Origin: Levilinea saccharolytica
GTDB lineage: Bacteria; Chloroflexota; Anaerolineae; Anaerolineales; Anaerolineaceae
Assembly: GCF_001306035.1 (NCBI RefSeq)
Contig: NZ_LGCM01000027.1
Span: forward strand, 62,001 to 126,000
DNA length: 64,000 nt
Direction of reading: 5' to 3'
The notes beneath the pieces were generated by a model. That model saw only the letters and a list, made by a program, of their open reading frames with translations, was not told the DNA's origin and searched no databases. The position numbers and the translations under genes were made by a program. This document shows positions 1 through 9,015 of the stretch, piece after piece. Numbering within the stretch: the first letter of the stretch is position 1; every line of letters starts with the position of its first letter.

Positions 1-1860
1 GTAGGCCGCCGCCAATCCCCAGGCCCGCACAAGATGGGGGCTGCCTTCCACTTCACGCGGCGCAAATGGGTCTGGGCCAGCCAGCCGGTGTAATTCAGCC
101 TCCACTTTCTCAATGCACTCCACCAACCCCACACTGTCGCGCAGCACCTGACCGGTATTGGTGATACTCCCCACCCGCAGTGCATTTTTCTTGCGCAGTT
201 CAATCCGATCCATGCCTAACCGTTCGGCCAGCATGTCCATCAGCGATTCCACCGCAAAAGCCGATTGAGTTACCCCAAACCCGCGGAATGCGCCCGCCGG
301 GGGGTTATTCGTATACATCGCATAACAATCCGCTTTCACGTTGGCAATACTGTACGGGCCGGAGGAATGTGTGGTGGCGCGGGTCATCACCTTTTCCCCC
401 AACGAAGCGTAAGCACCCGTATCCCCATAGAGCTCCGTTTCCGCTGAAACCAGCGTCCCATCCCGCATAGCGCCCATCTTCACCCGTATTTGGGTCGCAT
501 GCCGCTTGGGATGCACCACCAGGCTTTCATGCCGGTCGAAAAGAATCTTCACCGGCCGCTGTGTGGCGTTTGCCAGCAAAGCCGAGTGAATCTGCCCCAT
601 GATATCTTCTTTCCCGCCGAAGCCGCCGCCGATCAGGGTTCCAATGATCCGCACCCGTTCCTCCGGCCAGCCCAACGCGCGAGCCACCTGGTTGCGGTCG
701 GCGTATGGGATTTGCGATCCGACATATACTTCCATGCGGCCTTCATCGTTCACCCGGGCGATGCTGCACTCCGGTTCTAAAAATGCGTGGTCGGTCGTTG
801 GCGTGTGGAACACATGCTCCATCACCACATCTGCCTGTTCAAAGCCGGCTTCCGTGGAACCTTTTCGTACTTTAATGTGCTTGAGCAGGTTCCCACCCGG
901 GTGCAGTGCCTCCGTTTCGGGTTTACGCGCCTGCACCGGATCTTGAATGACTGGCAGCAGTTCGTATTCGGCTTCTATCAAGTCCAAAGCCTCAGCGGCG
1001 ATCTCTTTGGTCTCCGCTGCCACAATCGCCACCGTATCCCCCACGTAACGCACGCGCTCGCCAATGCCAACCATCGTCGGCCAGTCGGGGATCACCAGGC
1101 CGTGGTAATGATCGCCGGGAATGTCTTCGGCGGTCAAAACAGCCCACACCCCCGGCAGATTCCTGGCTTCGGATACATCCAGTTTTTTCAAACGCCCGTG
1201 CGGGATTCCAGCTCGCTTCGCCCGCCCATACAGCATCCCTTCAAATTTCAAGTCATCTGTGTAAATGGCTGCACCAGTGGTTTTTTCCACTGCTTCCGGA
1301 CGCATCTCAACCCGTCCAATCACCTTCTGTGCGCGGGCCGATTCTTGAATTTGAGGCGGCTGTACCGGCTGTCCCGTACGCATCGCCTCCGCCGCGGCCA
1401 AAATGGCGCGTTCAATCGTCGGATAGCCAGCACACCGGCACAAGGTGTCCTTGAGCGCATGGTGAATATCCTCAGCCGTCGGCTCAGGCTTTTTCAGCAG
1501 CAAAGCATAAGAAGTCATAATCTGGCCAGGGATGCAAAAACCGCACTGCACGGCGCCGTGCAGGATAAAAGCCTCCTGCAAGGGGTGCAAGTGGTCTTCA
1601 TCTCCACTGATTTGCCGCAGCCCTTCGATCGTGAGAATATTGCGTCCCTGAGCCCGCACCGCGGGGAAAGTGCAGGATAAGATCGGTTTGTTATCAATCA
1701 GAACCGTGCAGGCTCCGCATTCCGCTTCATTACATCCAATCTTGGTTCCCGTCAGTCCCAACCGCTCGCGCAGCATCTCCGCTAACATTTCGCCTGGGCG
1801 GGCAGGCAAACGCACCTGCTTTCCATTAACGATACACTCAATCAAGGTTTGATCTGTCAT
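1..1860 (-). CDS. Molybdenum hydroxylase large subunit with fused 2Fe-2S domain (xanthine dehydrogenase/aldehyde oxidase family), partial
   Basis: The gene starts with ATG at 1860 and is still open at base 1, giving 620 residues. Residues 1-150 carry two 2Fe-2S clusters: the plant-type ferredoxin cysteines C43, C48, C51 and C63, and the second-cluster pairs C106/C109 and C141/C143 (CRCAGYP). From about residue 185 comes the aldehyde oxidase a/b hammerhead domain, then the molybdopterin-binding domain with GGGFGGKED at 411-419. In many relatives the 2Fe-2S and Mo subunits are separate proteins; here they are one chain. The FAD subunit lies 18 bp upstream in the same operon. The protein should hydroxylate a heterocycle or aldehyde and pass electrons Mo to Fe-S to FAD. 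The substrate cannot be told, because the C-terminal part with the catalytic glutamate is outside the window. Confidence 0.93.
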   Translation of the reverse strand, partial: MTDQTLIECIVNGKQVRLPARPGEMLAEMLRERLGLTGTKIGCNEAECGACTVLIDNKPILSCTFPAVRAQGRNILTIEGLRQISGDEDHLHPLQEAFILHGAVQCGFCIPGQIMTSYALLLKKPEPTAEDIHHALKDTLCRCAGYPTIERAILAAAEAMRTGQPVQPPQIQESARAQKVIGRVEMRPEAVEKTTGAAIYTDDLKFEGMLYGRAKRAGIPHGRLKKLDVSEARNLPGVWAVLTAEDIPGDHYHGLVIPDWPTMVGIGERVRYVGDTVAIVAAETKEIAAEALDLIEAEYELLPVIQDPVQARKPETEALHPGGNLLKHIKVRKGSTEAGFEQADVVMEHVFHTPTTDHAFLEPECSIARVNDEGRMEVYVGSQIPYADRNQVARALGWPEERVRIIGTLIGGGFGGKEDIMGQIHSALLANATQRPVKILFDRHESLVVHPKRHATQIRVKMGAMRDGTLVSAETELYGDTGAYASLGEKVMTRATTHSSGPYSIANVKADCYAMYTNNPPAGAFRGFGVTQSAFAVESLMDMLAERLGMDRIELRKKNALRVGSITNTGQVLRDSVGLVECIEKVEAELHRLAGPDPFAPREVEGSPHLVRAWGLAAAY

Positions 1861-1878
1861 TCCACTGCTCCTTCACCA

Positions 1879-2772
1879 TTAAACCACGTGAGAGACGGGG
1901 CCACCTGCCCGCTGCCAGACCTTCTGAATCACCTCACGCAGCAGCACACCAGCCAGTTTTTGACGATATTCCGCTGTTGCTCGCTGCGGGCTGGTGCGGA
2001 ATTTGACGCTATTCAGCATAGCTTTCAACCCATCGCTCAAACTTTCTTCGTTGTAGGGTCGGCCGCGCAAAGCGTCTTCTGCGGCGGTAATCCGCTGCGG
2101 AATTGGGCCAGACGGCCCCACCGCGATACGAATATCTTGAATGCGATCCCCGTCGCGCTCCAACCAGGCAGCCATATTGATCACTGGCAGCGCAACCCCC
2201 TGCGGCCGCATGATGCGGCTAAAACCAGAAGCCTGATTTGCTTTTCGCACCGGCAGGTAAAAACCAGAGATAATTTCGCCGTGAGGGTCTAAAGCCGATT
2301 TTCCTGGCCCTAAGAACAAAGTATTCAGCGCCTGGCGTCTCAGTCCCTGAGCGCTGGCAATCTCTACTTCAGCATTGAGCGCCATAATAGAAATCGTCCC
2401 ATCCGCCGCGGGCAGCGCATGGGCCACATTCCCACCCAATGTGCCGGTGTTGCGCACCTGCGGACCGCCAATCAACCCGCTCGCTTCGCTTAACGCCTGG
2501 GCGTGTTCCAACACCAATTCGGATGTGGTAATTTGATTCAAGGGAACCGACGCGCCAATAAACAGATGCGTCCCGCGCATTTCCAACACCAGCATCTCTC
2601 GCACCTGGTTCACATCCACCAGGGTGTCCACAGGCGCGTGTCGTCCTTGCTGCAAATCCAGCAACAAGTCTGTGCCGCCAGCGATGACGCGGGCAGAACC
2701 AGGAGTCTGGTTTAACAGCTCAATTGCTTCGTCTAATGTGGAAGGGAGGTAATAGTGATTCCAGATAGTCAT
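1879..2772 (-). CDS. Molybdenum hydroxylase FAD-binding subunit (CoxM/XdhB family)
   Basis: This 297-residue protein has the two FAD-binding signatures of the family: ARVIAGGTDLLLDL near residue 30 and TLGGNVAHALPAADG near residue 110. The C-terminal third matches the CO dehydrogenase flavoprotein C-terminal domain. It transfers electrons from the 2Fe-2S clusters of the partner subunit to FAD and then to the acceptor (NAD+ or quinone, not resolvable). The length is normal for the family. It is the first gene of the operon, with the fused 2Fe-2S/Mo subunit starting 18 bp after its stop. The leader contains a 12-bp palindrome at 2786-2797. Confidence 0.93.
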   Translation of the reverse strand: MTIWNHYYLPSTLDEAIELLNQTPGSARVIAGGTDLLLDLQQGRHAPVDTLVDVNQVREMLVLEMRGTHLFIGASVPLNQITTSELVLEHAQALSEASGLIGGPQVRNTGTLGGNVAHALPAADGTISIMALNAEVEIASAQGLRRQALNTLFLGPGKSALDPHGEIISGFYLPVRKANQASGFSRIMRPQGVALPVINMAAWLERDGDRIQDIRIAVGPSGPIPQRITAAEDALRGRPYNEESLSDGLKAMLNSVKFRTSPQRATAEYRQKLAGVLLREVIQKVWQRAGGPVSHVV

Positions 2773-2785
2773 AGGGATCGGTGGC

Positions 2786-2797
2786 CCAACTAGTTGG
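2786..2797. promoter_or_regulatory. 12-bp palindrome upstream of the molybdenum hydroxylase operon
   Basis: CCAACTAGTTGG is a perfect palindrome 14 bp before the start of the FAD subunit. A second inverted repeat, TTCAGG-N5-CCTGAA, lies at 2838-2854. Either could be a regulator site in the divergent region between this operon and the M20 peptidase. No regulator gene is adjacent, so the role is inferred from position alone. Confidence 0.3.
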
Positions 2798-2932
2798 CGG
2801 CACTTTTCGACGGGTTATTTGGATTTCCCGACGCCGATTCAGGATGGCCCTGAACCGACCACCGAACCTTACTATAAATGATTGTAGCAAATCAAATTCT
2901 ACAGCGCAATAGCCTCACAGCCGGATTTCGCA

Positions 2933-2938
2933 TATAAT
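2933..2938 (+). promoter_or_regulatory. Candidate -10 element for the M20 peptidase gene
   Basis: TATAAT matches the consensus -10 box and lies 27 bp before the ATG at 2966. A clear ribosome binding site (AGGAG at 2954-2958) follows. No convincing -35 hexamer is visible at 16-18 bp spacing. Confidence 0.45.
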
Positions 2939-2965
2939 CATAACAGATCGAATAGGAGATAAGTC

Positions 2966-4345
2966 ATGCCAAATCATCGCGCCGCCGCATTGGATTTCTT
3001 AAACGCTCAGGAACACGTCGCCCTGGAACGATTGACTCAGCTTTGCAGTATTCCATCCGTGTCCACAGACCCCGATCATGCTGCCGATATGCTGAAGGCC
3101 GCCGATTGGATTGCCGATCAATTCAAATATATCGGCCTGGATCATATTCAGGTTTTTCCCACGCAAAGACACCCCATTGTATTTGGTCAATACTGCGCGG
3201 ACAGCATCGACGCCCCCACCGTTTTGATCTACGGGCACTATGATGTCCAACCGGCTGCCCCCCTGGAACTGTGGCATTCAGACCCCTTCACGCCTGAAAT
3301 TCGCGAAGACCGGCTGTATGCCCGCGGCGCATCTGATATGAAAGGTCAGGTTGTGGCGGCCATTCAGGCGGTGGAGGCCGTCTTAAAGACCAATCCCCTC
3401 CCTGTCAACATCAAGTTCATCATCGAGGGCGAAGAAGAAATCGGTTCCCCCAGTATGCCGCAGTTCTTGCGCGAGCAAAAACAGATCCTCTCATCCGATG
3501 TCTGCCTCAATCCCGACGCTGGTATGGTTTCCCCTACCACCCCCACCATCAGCTACGGACTGCGCGGCCTGGCATATTTTGAGCTGTATGTCTACGGTCC
3601 CGATCACGACCTTCACTCGGGTATGTTTGGCGGCGTGGTGCACAATCCAGCCCACGCCCTGGCTGAACTGATCGCCGGAATGCACGACGATCAACAGCGC
3701 ATCACCCTCCCAGGTTTTTACGACAGCGTGCGCACTTTGACCCCCGATGAGCATCACGAATTCAGCCGTCTTCCGGTCAGCCGTGAATCGTATCTGCGTC
3801 AGACAGGTGCGCCAGAGCTGTGGGGAGAAAGCGATTTTCTGCCCCAGGAACGTGTCGGCGTCCGTCCCACCCTGGATGTCAACGGCATGATCTCCGGATT
3901 TACCGGCGCCGGGTCAAAAACCATCATCCCCTCTCAGGCTATGGCCAAAATTTCCATGCGTCTGGTTCCCGATCAGCAGCCCGCCGAAGTTGCCCAGCAG
4001 CTGCGCCAATACCTGGAAGAACGCGCCCCCAAGACCATCCGCTGGGAACTGAAAGATATGCAGGGAGCTCCAGCCAGCATAGCGGACCGCAATCACCCGG
4101 CTGCGCAGGCCCTGGCCAAAGCCATGGAACAAGTCTGGAATGTGCCCCCCATTTATAAGCGCGAGGGCGGGTCCATCCCCGTGGTGGGCGCCATGCAGGA
4201 TATTCTGGGTGTTGAATCCGTGTTAACCGGTTTTGGCTTGCCAGATGATAACATTCACTCACCCAACGAAAAACTTCACCTCCCAACCTGGTATTCAGGG
4301 ATGAAGGCCTTGGTCCATTTCTTTTACAACTTAGTCGAGGCTTAA
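2966..4345 (+). CDS. M20 family dipeptidase/metallopeptidase
   Basis: The 459-residue length is typical of M20 dipeptidases such as DapE/CPG2-like and carnosinase-like enzymes. The di-zinc site can be traced: H91 in GHYDVQP, bridging D124 in ASDMKG, the general base pair E157/E158 in EGEEEIGS, an aspartate in NPDAGM, and a late histidine in the HSPNE segment near the C-terminus. A dimerisation lid domain occupies roughly residues 190-340. It probably hydrolyses small peptides in the cytoplasm, as there is no signal peptide. The start is supported by AGGAG seven bases upstream. It is followed after 8 bp by the DUF1385 gene. Confidence 0.93.
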   Translation: MPNHRAAALDFLNAQEHVALERLTQLCSIPSVSTDPDHAADMLKAADWIADQFKYIGLDHIQVFPTQRHPIVFGQYCADSIDAPTVLIYGHYDVQPAAPLELWHSDPFTPEIREDRLYARGASDMKGQVVAAIQAVEAVLKTNPLPVNIKFIIEGEEEIGSPSMPQFLREQKQILSSDVCLNPDAGMVSPTTPTISYGLRGLAYFELYVYGPDHDLHSGMFGGVVHNPAHALAELIAGMHDDQQRITLPGFYDSVRTLTPDEHHEFSRLPVSRESYLRQTGAPELWGESDFLPQERVGVRPTLDVNGMISGFTGAGSKTIIPSQAMAKISMRLVPDQQPAEVAQQLRQYLEERAPKTIRWELKDMQGAPASIADRNHPAAQALAKAMEQVWNVPPIYKREGGSIPVVGAMQDILGVESVLTGFGLPDDNIHSPNEKLHLPTWYSGMKALVHFFYNLVEA

Positions 4346-4353
4346 AGGTTACC

Positions 4354-5286
4354 ATGTCCACTCAAGAACGTATGCCTTCCTATGGGGGCCAGGCCCTCAT
4401 CGAAGGGGTCCTCATGCGCGGGGCGCGTTACGTCGCGGCCGCCTTTCGTGCGCCCAACGGTGAAATCATCATCAAATCAGAGCCCCTGGGCAAAATTTAC
4501 ACCAGCCCGGTGCGCAAATGGCCGTTTCTGCGCGGCCTCATTTTGCTTTGGGATGCCCTCGGCCTGGGAATTCAATATTTAACTTTCTCCGCGAATATTC
4601 AAGGGGATGAAGAAGAAAAAATCGAAGGCCCCAAACTGTACCTCACCCTGGGTCTCTCAATGGGTATCGCCATCCTGATTTTCTTCGTCGCGCCCTCTGC
4701 CATCGCCCACCTCTTTGAAAACTGGCTAAAGCTCTCCACCTGGTGGGGCAGCGTCATTGAAGGCGTCGTTCGCCTGGCCGTCCTTATTGGTTACGTCTGG
4801 GGTATTGGGAAAATGCCCGAAATACGCCGCGTGTATCAATACCACGGCGCTGAGCATAAAACCATCAATGCCTTTGAAGCCGGCATTGAACTGACCCCCG
4901 AAAATGTGCAAGCCTGCTCTCGCGAGCACCCTCGCTGCGGCACCGCTTTTCTGCTCACCCTGGTATTGCTGTCCATCGTGGTATTTTCGCTGTTGGGCCC
5001 TCTGCCCATCTTCTGGCGCTTGGCTTCCCGCATTCTCCTCATCCCCCCATTGGCGGGCGTTGCCTACGAAATCATCAAATTCACCGCCAACAACCTCACT
5101 AACCCCATCATAAAGTTCCTCATCCGGCCCAATCTGGCCATGCAAAGCCTCACCACAGCCGAGCCCGATCTGCCCATGTTAGAAGTTTCGATTGCCGCCT
5201 TCAACCGCATGTACGCCCTGGAGAACCAGGAGATGTCGCTGCAAAACGCTTCGGTTGCTGCAAAACAAGAGGGGGCGGCTGTCTAA
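4354..5286 (+). CDS. DUF1385 (YqhQ-type) membrane protein
   Basis: The 310-residue protein opens with YGGQALIEGVLMRG, the hallmark N-terminus of DUF1385. It also has the family segment YHGAEHKTINAFEAG and the SREHPRCGTAFLL stretch. Several hydrophobic segments (about residues 105-165 and 190-240) indicate a polytopic membrane protein. The biochemical function of the family is not established. The C-terminal 40 residues are hydrophilic. It sits 8 bp after the peptidase and is likely co-transcribed with the genes that follow. Confidence 0.9.
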   Translation: MSTQERMPSYGGQALIEGVLMRGARYVAAAFRAPNGEIIIKSEPLGKIYTSPVRKWPFLRGLILLWDALGLGIQYLTFSANIQGDEEEKIEGPKLYLTLGLSMGIAILIFFVAPSAIAHLFENWLKLSTWWGSVIEGVVRLAVLIGYVWGIGKMPEIRRVYQYHGAEHKTINAFEAGIELTPENVQACSREHPRCGTAFLLTLVLLSIVVFSLLGPLPIFWRLASRILLIPPLAGVAYEIIKFTANNLTNPIIKFLIRPNLAMQSLTTAEPDLPMLEVSIAAFNRMYALENQEMSLQNASVAAKQEGAAV

Positions 5287-5315
5287 AATCAGCGCTTAGA
5301 CGGGAGGGGATCCGT

Positions 5316-5903
5316 TTGAAAACCTGGCAGCATTATCTGATCGCCTTTTTCTTGGGCATCATTGCGACCTGCGTGCTCTACATCATCGCCAGGCAGCCCG
5401 TTGGTGAGCCGGTCGTCCTTTTACCCATGCCCACCGAAGGTCCCATTCTGGTGGATGTTGCCGGCGCAGTCAATCGCCCCGGGGTCTATGCCCTTCCCCC
5501 CGACAGCCGCGTCTTTCAGGCTATCGAAATGGCTGGCGGATTCTCCACAGAAGCCGACCCCAATTCGGTGAATAAAGCCCTGCGCCTGAATGATGAGAAC
5601 CGCGTGTACGTTGCCAAAGTGGGCGAATTACAGGCCAAAAGCAGTGCCGGGCTATCTGCTGCGGACCGCACCGGGGTTAGCCTGCCGAAAGATACTTCCT
5701 CTCTGGTGGATATCAACACGGCCACCGCCGCCCAATTCCAGGATCTCCCCGGCATTGGTCCCACCCGCGCTGCGGATATTGTGAATTATCGTGAGAAAAT
5801 CGGGGCTTTTGCCACCCTCGAGCAATTAATGGATGTTCCAGGGATCGGGCCAACCACCTTTGAACAAATTCGCCCCCTCCTAACCTTAACCCCAGCAGAC
5901 TGA
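5316..5903 (+). CDS. comEA: ComEA-like protein: membrane anchor, SLBB domain and helix-hairpin-helix domain
   Basis: The start is TTG at 5316 behind a strong GGGAGGGG site. The 195-residue protein has one N-terminal transmembrane anchor (about 6-24), an SLBB-type domain around residues 45-105 (VDVAGAVNRPGVY), and a tandem helix-hairpin-helix around 128-190 (DINTATAAQFQDLPGIG and DVPGIG). This is the architecture of ComEA, which binds double-stranded DNA at the outer face of the membrane during transformation. No other competence gene is in the window, so competence is an inference from the family. Confidence 0.88.
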   Translation: MKTWQHYLIAFFLGIIATCVLYIIARQPVGEPVVLLPMPTEGPILVDVAGAVNRPGVYALPPDSRVFQAIEMAGGFSTEADPNSVNKALRLNDENRVYVAKVGELQAKSSAGLSAADRTGVSLPKDTSSLVDINTATAAQFQDLPGIGPTRAADIVNYREKIGAFATLEQLMDVPGIGPTTFEQIRPLLTLTPAD

Positions 5904-5932
5904 TCCGATCCAATTTGGAGTAAAATAAGGAT

Positions 5933-6379
5933 ATGACCACTAAAGAAAAGCTGGAACAAAACTTAAAAGATGCTATGCGCTCCAATAACGAGCTGAATAA
6001 ACGCGTCATTCGTCTGGCGCTCTCTACGATTAAATTGGAAGAGGTGAATAAGGGCAAACCGCTCGAAGAAGCCGATGTCTTAAATGTGCTTCAAAAAGAA
6101 ATCAAAATGCGGCGAGAATCCATTGACGGTGCCCAAAAAGCGAACCGCCCAGACCTCATCCAGGGATACCAGGAAGAAATTGATGTTCTTTCCACGTATC
6201 TCCCCAAGCAGCTCACCCCCGAAGAGCTTCGTGCCCTGGCGATTGAAGCCATCCGGGAATCAGGGGCGGCTGCGCCTGCGGATATGGGTAAAGTGATGAA
6301 AGTCCTGCTGCCGCGCGTACAAGGGCAAATCCCCAACAGTGAAGTCAGCCAGGTGGTTCGGGAACTGCTCTCCTCCTGA
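5933..6379 (+). CDS. GatB/YqeY domain protein
   Basis: The 148-residue protein matches stand-alone YqeY: an N-terminal helical part rich in charged residues and a C-terminal helical domain like the tRNA-binding tail of GatB (motif LPKQLTPEELRALAIEAI). The family resembles part of the tRNA-dependent amidotransferase, but the stand-alone protein has no proven reaction. It lies 29 bp after comEA and 2 bp before the pgpH-like gene, so the three probably share a transcript. Confidence 0.92.
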   Translation: MTTKEKLEQNLKDAMRSNNELNKRVIRLALSTIKLEEVNKGKPLEEADVLNVLQKEIKMRRESIDGAQKANRPDLIQGYQEEIDVLSTYLPKQLTPEELRALAIEAIRESGAAAPADMGKVMKVLLPRVQGQIPNSEVSQVVRELLSS

Positions 6380-6381
6380 TC

Positions 6382-8556
6382 ATGAGTCTACCCGCCTTCC
6401 AGGATCGCTTTCGAAAGGCCAATCGCAATACCCTGCGGTTAGGCCTTTTGCTCATGGTGGCGGTCCTGTCGTTTGCCTCACTGGTGCTCCCCATCGCCCT
6501 GCGCCCATCTTCTTTCCCACTCAAAATTGGGGATGTCTCTGCACAGGATATTCAGGCCCCTCATGATCTCACTTACGCCAGCGATGTCCTCACCGAGATT
6601 AAAAGGACCGAAGCGGAATCGGGTGTCCCTCCCGTTTACCTGCCCGCCGATCCTGGAATCACGCGCCGCCAAATCGAAAGCCTTCGTAATGCGCTCGCGT
6701 ACATCACCGCCGTCCGCGCCGACAGCTACGCTTCTTTAGAAGAAAAATACGCCGATCTGGCCATGCTTAAGCAGCTCGACCTCGATTCGGAAAGTATGGC
6801 CCAAATCCTGGGGCTCAGCGACGCACGCTGGGAAATTGTTCAGCAAGAAACACTTGGGGTTTTAGAACAGGTCATGCGCAACACCATCCGCGAGCCCGAT
6901 CTGCGAGATGCCCGCCGCAACGTTCCCACCCTGATCAGTTTTTCGCTGACCCAGGAGCAGGCGCAAATCGTCTCCAATTTGGTCACGCAGCTCATCGCGC
7001 CCAACAGCCTGCTCAGCCAGGAACTTACCGAAAAGGCCCGCGCCGAAGCCCGCGAGACCGTCCAATCGCTTGATCGCACCTACATTGCCGGTGAAACCAT
7101 CGTTTCCCGCGGTCAGGTGCTCACCGCTTTAGATTGGGAAGCCCTCGAAAAATTCAATCTGGTCAAACCGCCCACGAATACGCAAGATATGATCGCCGCA
7201 GGGTTCATCGTCGCCCTAAACACGGTCTTCATTGGCCTGTATTTCGTTCGCCGCCGTCCCGCTGTGGTCGCCGATTCTCGCAGCCTACTGGTCATTGCTC
7301 TGACATTTCTGCTCTTCTTGTTCAGCGCCCGCCTGGTGATCCCCAACCGCGCCATCCTGCCCTACATCTTCCCCCTGTCCGCCTTTGGCCTCACCATCGC
7401 CAGCTTGTTCACGTTGGAAATCGGCCTGGTGGTTTCGCTGAGTTTGGGCATCCTGGCCGCCTATGGGCTGCCCTACAGCCTGGATCTCACCTTGTTTTAC
7501 GTATTGTCCAGCATATGCGGTGTACTCATCTTGGGGCGCGCCCGGCGCATTGCCAGTTTCTTTTGGGCAGGCATTGGAATATCCGGAGCCGGGGCAGCCA
7601 TTATCCTTGCATACCGCCTGCCGGATACCATTACGGATTGGATTGGTATCGCCACGCTGGTAGGTTCCTCTTTTCTCAACGGCATGGCGGCCGCCAGCTT
7701 GAGTCTGCTGCTTCAATATTTTCTTAGCCAGCTTCTGGGTCTGACCACCGCGCTCCAACTTTTAGAGGTGTCCCGGCCCGACCATCCCCTCCTGCAGTTC
7801 ATATTGCGCAGCGCCCCCGGCACCTACCAACACAGCTTGCAGGTGGCCAATCTCGCTGAACAAGCGGCCGAGGCTATCGGCGCAGACGGTTTACTCGTGC
7901 GGGTTGGAGCTATTTTCCATGACGCGGGCAAAGCCATGAATCCATCCTTCTTTATTGAAAATCAGCTTCCCGGGCGCCTTAACCCCCATGATGACCTCGA
8001 CCCCCGTGTCAGTTCCCAAACCATCATCAGCCACGTCAGCGATGGGGTCACCCTGGCAAAAAAGCACCGTCTGCCGCCTCGTCTGCAGGATTTCATGTGC
8101 GAACACCATGGCACCCTCATCACTCGTTATCAATATTCGCACGCGGTCAAAGCCGCTGGTGACCGCCCCGAATTGGTGAATATCGAAGACTTTCGCTACC
8201 CCGGCCCAGCCCCGCGCTCAAAAGAAACCGCGTTGCTCATGCTGGCCGACGGCTGCGAGGCGCGCGCTCGCTCTGAGCTTCCCAAGAATGAAGAGGAAAT
8301 GCGTCTCCTTATCCGTAAAGTCTTCGATTTCTGCCAGCGCGAAGGCCAGCTGGATAATACCTCCCTCACATTACGCGACCTCAACCGCGCGGCGGATTCG
8401 TTTACCAAAACGCTGCTCAACACTCACCATCCCCGCATCCGCTACCCAGAGCTGCAGCCGAACCCGTCCGCCGCAGAAGCCGCCCTTCCTTTTCCATCTC
8501 CGGCGGCCGAATCTATCCCCACCCAACCGCAAAAAGATACCAGGCAGGAACCATGA
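6382..8556 (+). CDS. 7TM-HD domain phosphohydrolase (PgpH-type cyclic-di-AMP phosphodiesterase)
   Basis: The 724-residue chain has an N-terminal transmembrane segment, a large extracytoplasmic domain (about 50-285, 7TMR-HDED type), a block of hydrophobic helices (about 285-460) and a cytoplasmic HD domain with H513-D514 in IFHDAGK and a further histidine in SQTIISHVSDG. This is the architecture of PgpH (YqfF), which hydrolyses cyclic-di-AMP in Firmicutes. The assignment to cyclic-di-AMP is by family. Its stop overlaps the ybeY start (ATGA), the same order of neighbours often seen for pgpH-ybeY-dgkA in Gram-positive bacteria. Confidence 0.93.
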   Translation: MSLPAFQDRFRKANRNTLRLGLLLMVAVLSFASLVLPIALRPSSFPLKIGDVSAQDIQAPHDLTYASDVLTEIKRTEAESGVPPVYLPADPGITRRQIESLRNALAYITAVRADSYASLEEKYADLAMLKQLDLDSESMAQILGLSDARWEIVQQETLGVLEQVMRNTIREPDLRDARRNVPTLISFSLTQEQAQIVSNLVTQLIAPNSLLSQELTEKARAEARETVQSLDRTYIAGETIVSRGQVLTALDWEALEKFNLVKPPTNTQDMIAAGFIVALNTVFIGLYFVRRRPAVVADSRSLLVIALTFLLFLFSARLVIPNRAILPYIFPLSAFGLTIASLFTLEIGLVVSLSLGILAAYGLPYSLDLTLFYVLSSICGVLILGRARRIASFFWAGIGISGAGAAIILAYRLPDTITDWIGIATLVGSSFLNGMAAASLSLLLQYFLSQLLGLTTALQLLEVSRPDHPLLQFILRSAPGTYQHSLQVANLAEQAAEAIGADGLLVRVGAIFHDAGKAMNPSFFIENQLPGRLNPHDDLDPRVSSQTIISHVSDGVTLAKKHRLPPRLQDFMCEHHGTLITRYQYSHAVKAAGDRPELVNIEDFRYPGPAPRSKETALLMLADGCEARARSELPKNEEEMRLLIRKVFDFCQREGQLDNTSLTLRDLNRAADSFTKTLLNTHHPRIRYPELQPNPSAAEAALPFPSPAAESIPTQPQKDTRQEP

Positions 8557-9011
8557 TTGATCTGCAAATTACTGAGCCGTTGGAAACCCAAGTGTCTCCG
8601 GATGCCCTTTTGACAGCCGTCCAGGCCGCCCTGAATTACCATGACCCCGCTCTGGATGTGAATTTAACCGTGGCGGTGGACACCGATGAGACCCTCCACG
8701 CCTTGAATCTGCAATACCGCGGTATCAACGCCCCCACTGACGTGCTTTCTTTCAACGCCGATGAAATTGACCCGGAAACAGGTCAAACCTACCTGGGCGA
8801 TATCCTCATCTCCTATGACCGCGCCCTGGCCCAAGCAGAAAAGGCTGGCCACCCGGTCCAAAATGAACTGCAATTGTTAGCAGTCCACGGAACTTTGCAC
8901 CTGCTCGGCTATGATCACAGCCAGGAAGACGAGAAACAGCGCATGTGGGCCGCCCAGACGGAAATCCTGGAGCGCATCGGCTGCCGCATTCTGCAGCTCC
9001 CCGAAGATTAG
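8553..9011 (+). CDS. ybeY: Endoribonuclease YbeY (16S rRNA maturation)
   Basis: The 152-residue protein carries the zinc-binding H-x3-H-x5-H signature as H112, H116 and H122 in HGTLHLLGYDH. The upstream strand motif NLQYRGINAPTDVLSF is also typical. YbeY trims the 3' end of 16S rRNA and takes part in ribosome quality control in the cytoplasm. The ATG overlaps the stop of the upstream phosphohydrolase by 4 bp, so translation is probably coupled. Confidence 0.96.
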   Translation: MIDLQITEPLETQVSPDALLTAVQAALNYHDPALDVNLTVAVDTDETLHALNLQYRGINAPTDVLSFNADEIDPETGQTYLGDILISYDRALAQAEKAGHPVQNELQLLAVHGTLHLLGYDHSQEDEKQRMWAAQTEILERIGCRILQLPED

Positions 9012-9015
9012 GCGT

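Noticed and set aside
787-1680. Long plus-strand open frame
   Set aside because: It is antisense to the molybdenum hydroxylase large subunit, whose minus-strand frame has clear cluster and cofactor motifs. The plus frame shows no domain and no ribosome binding site.
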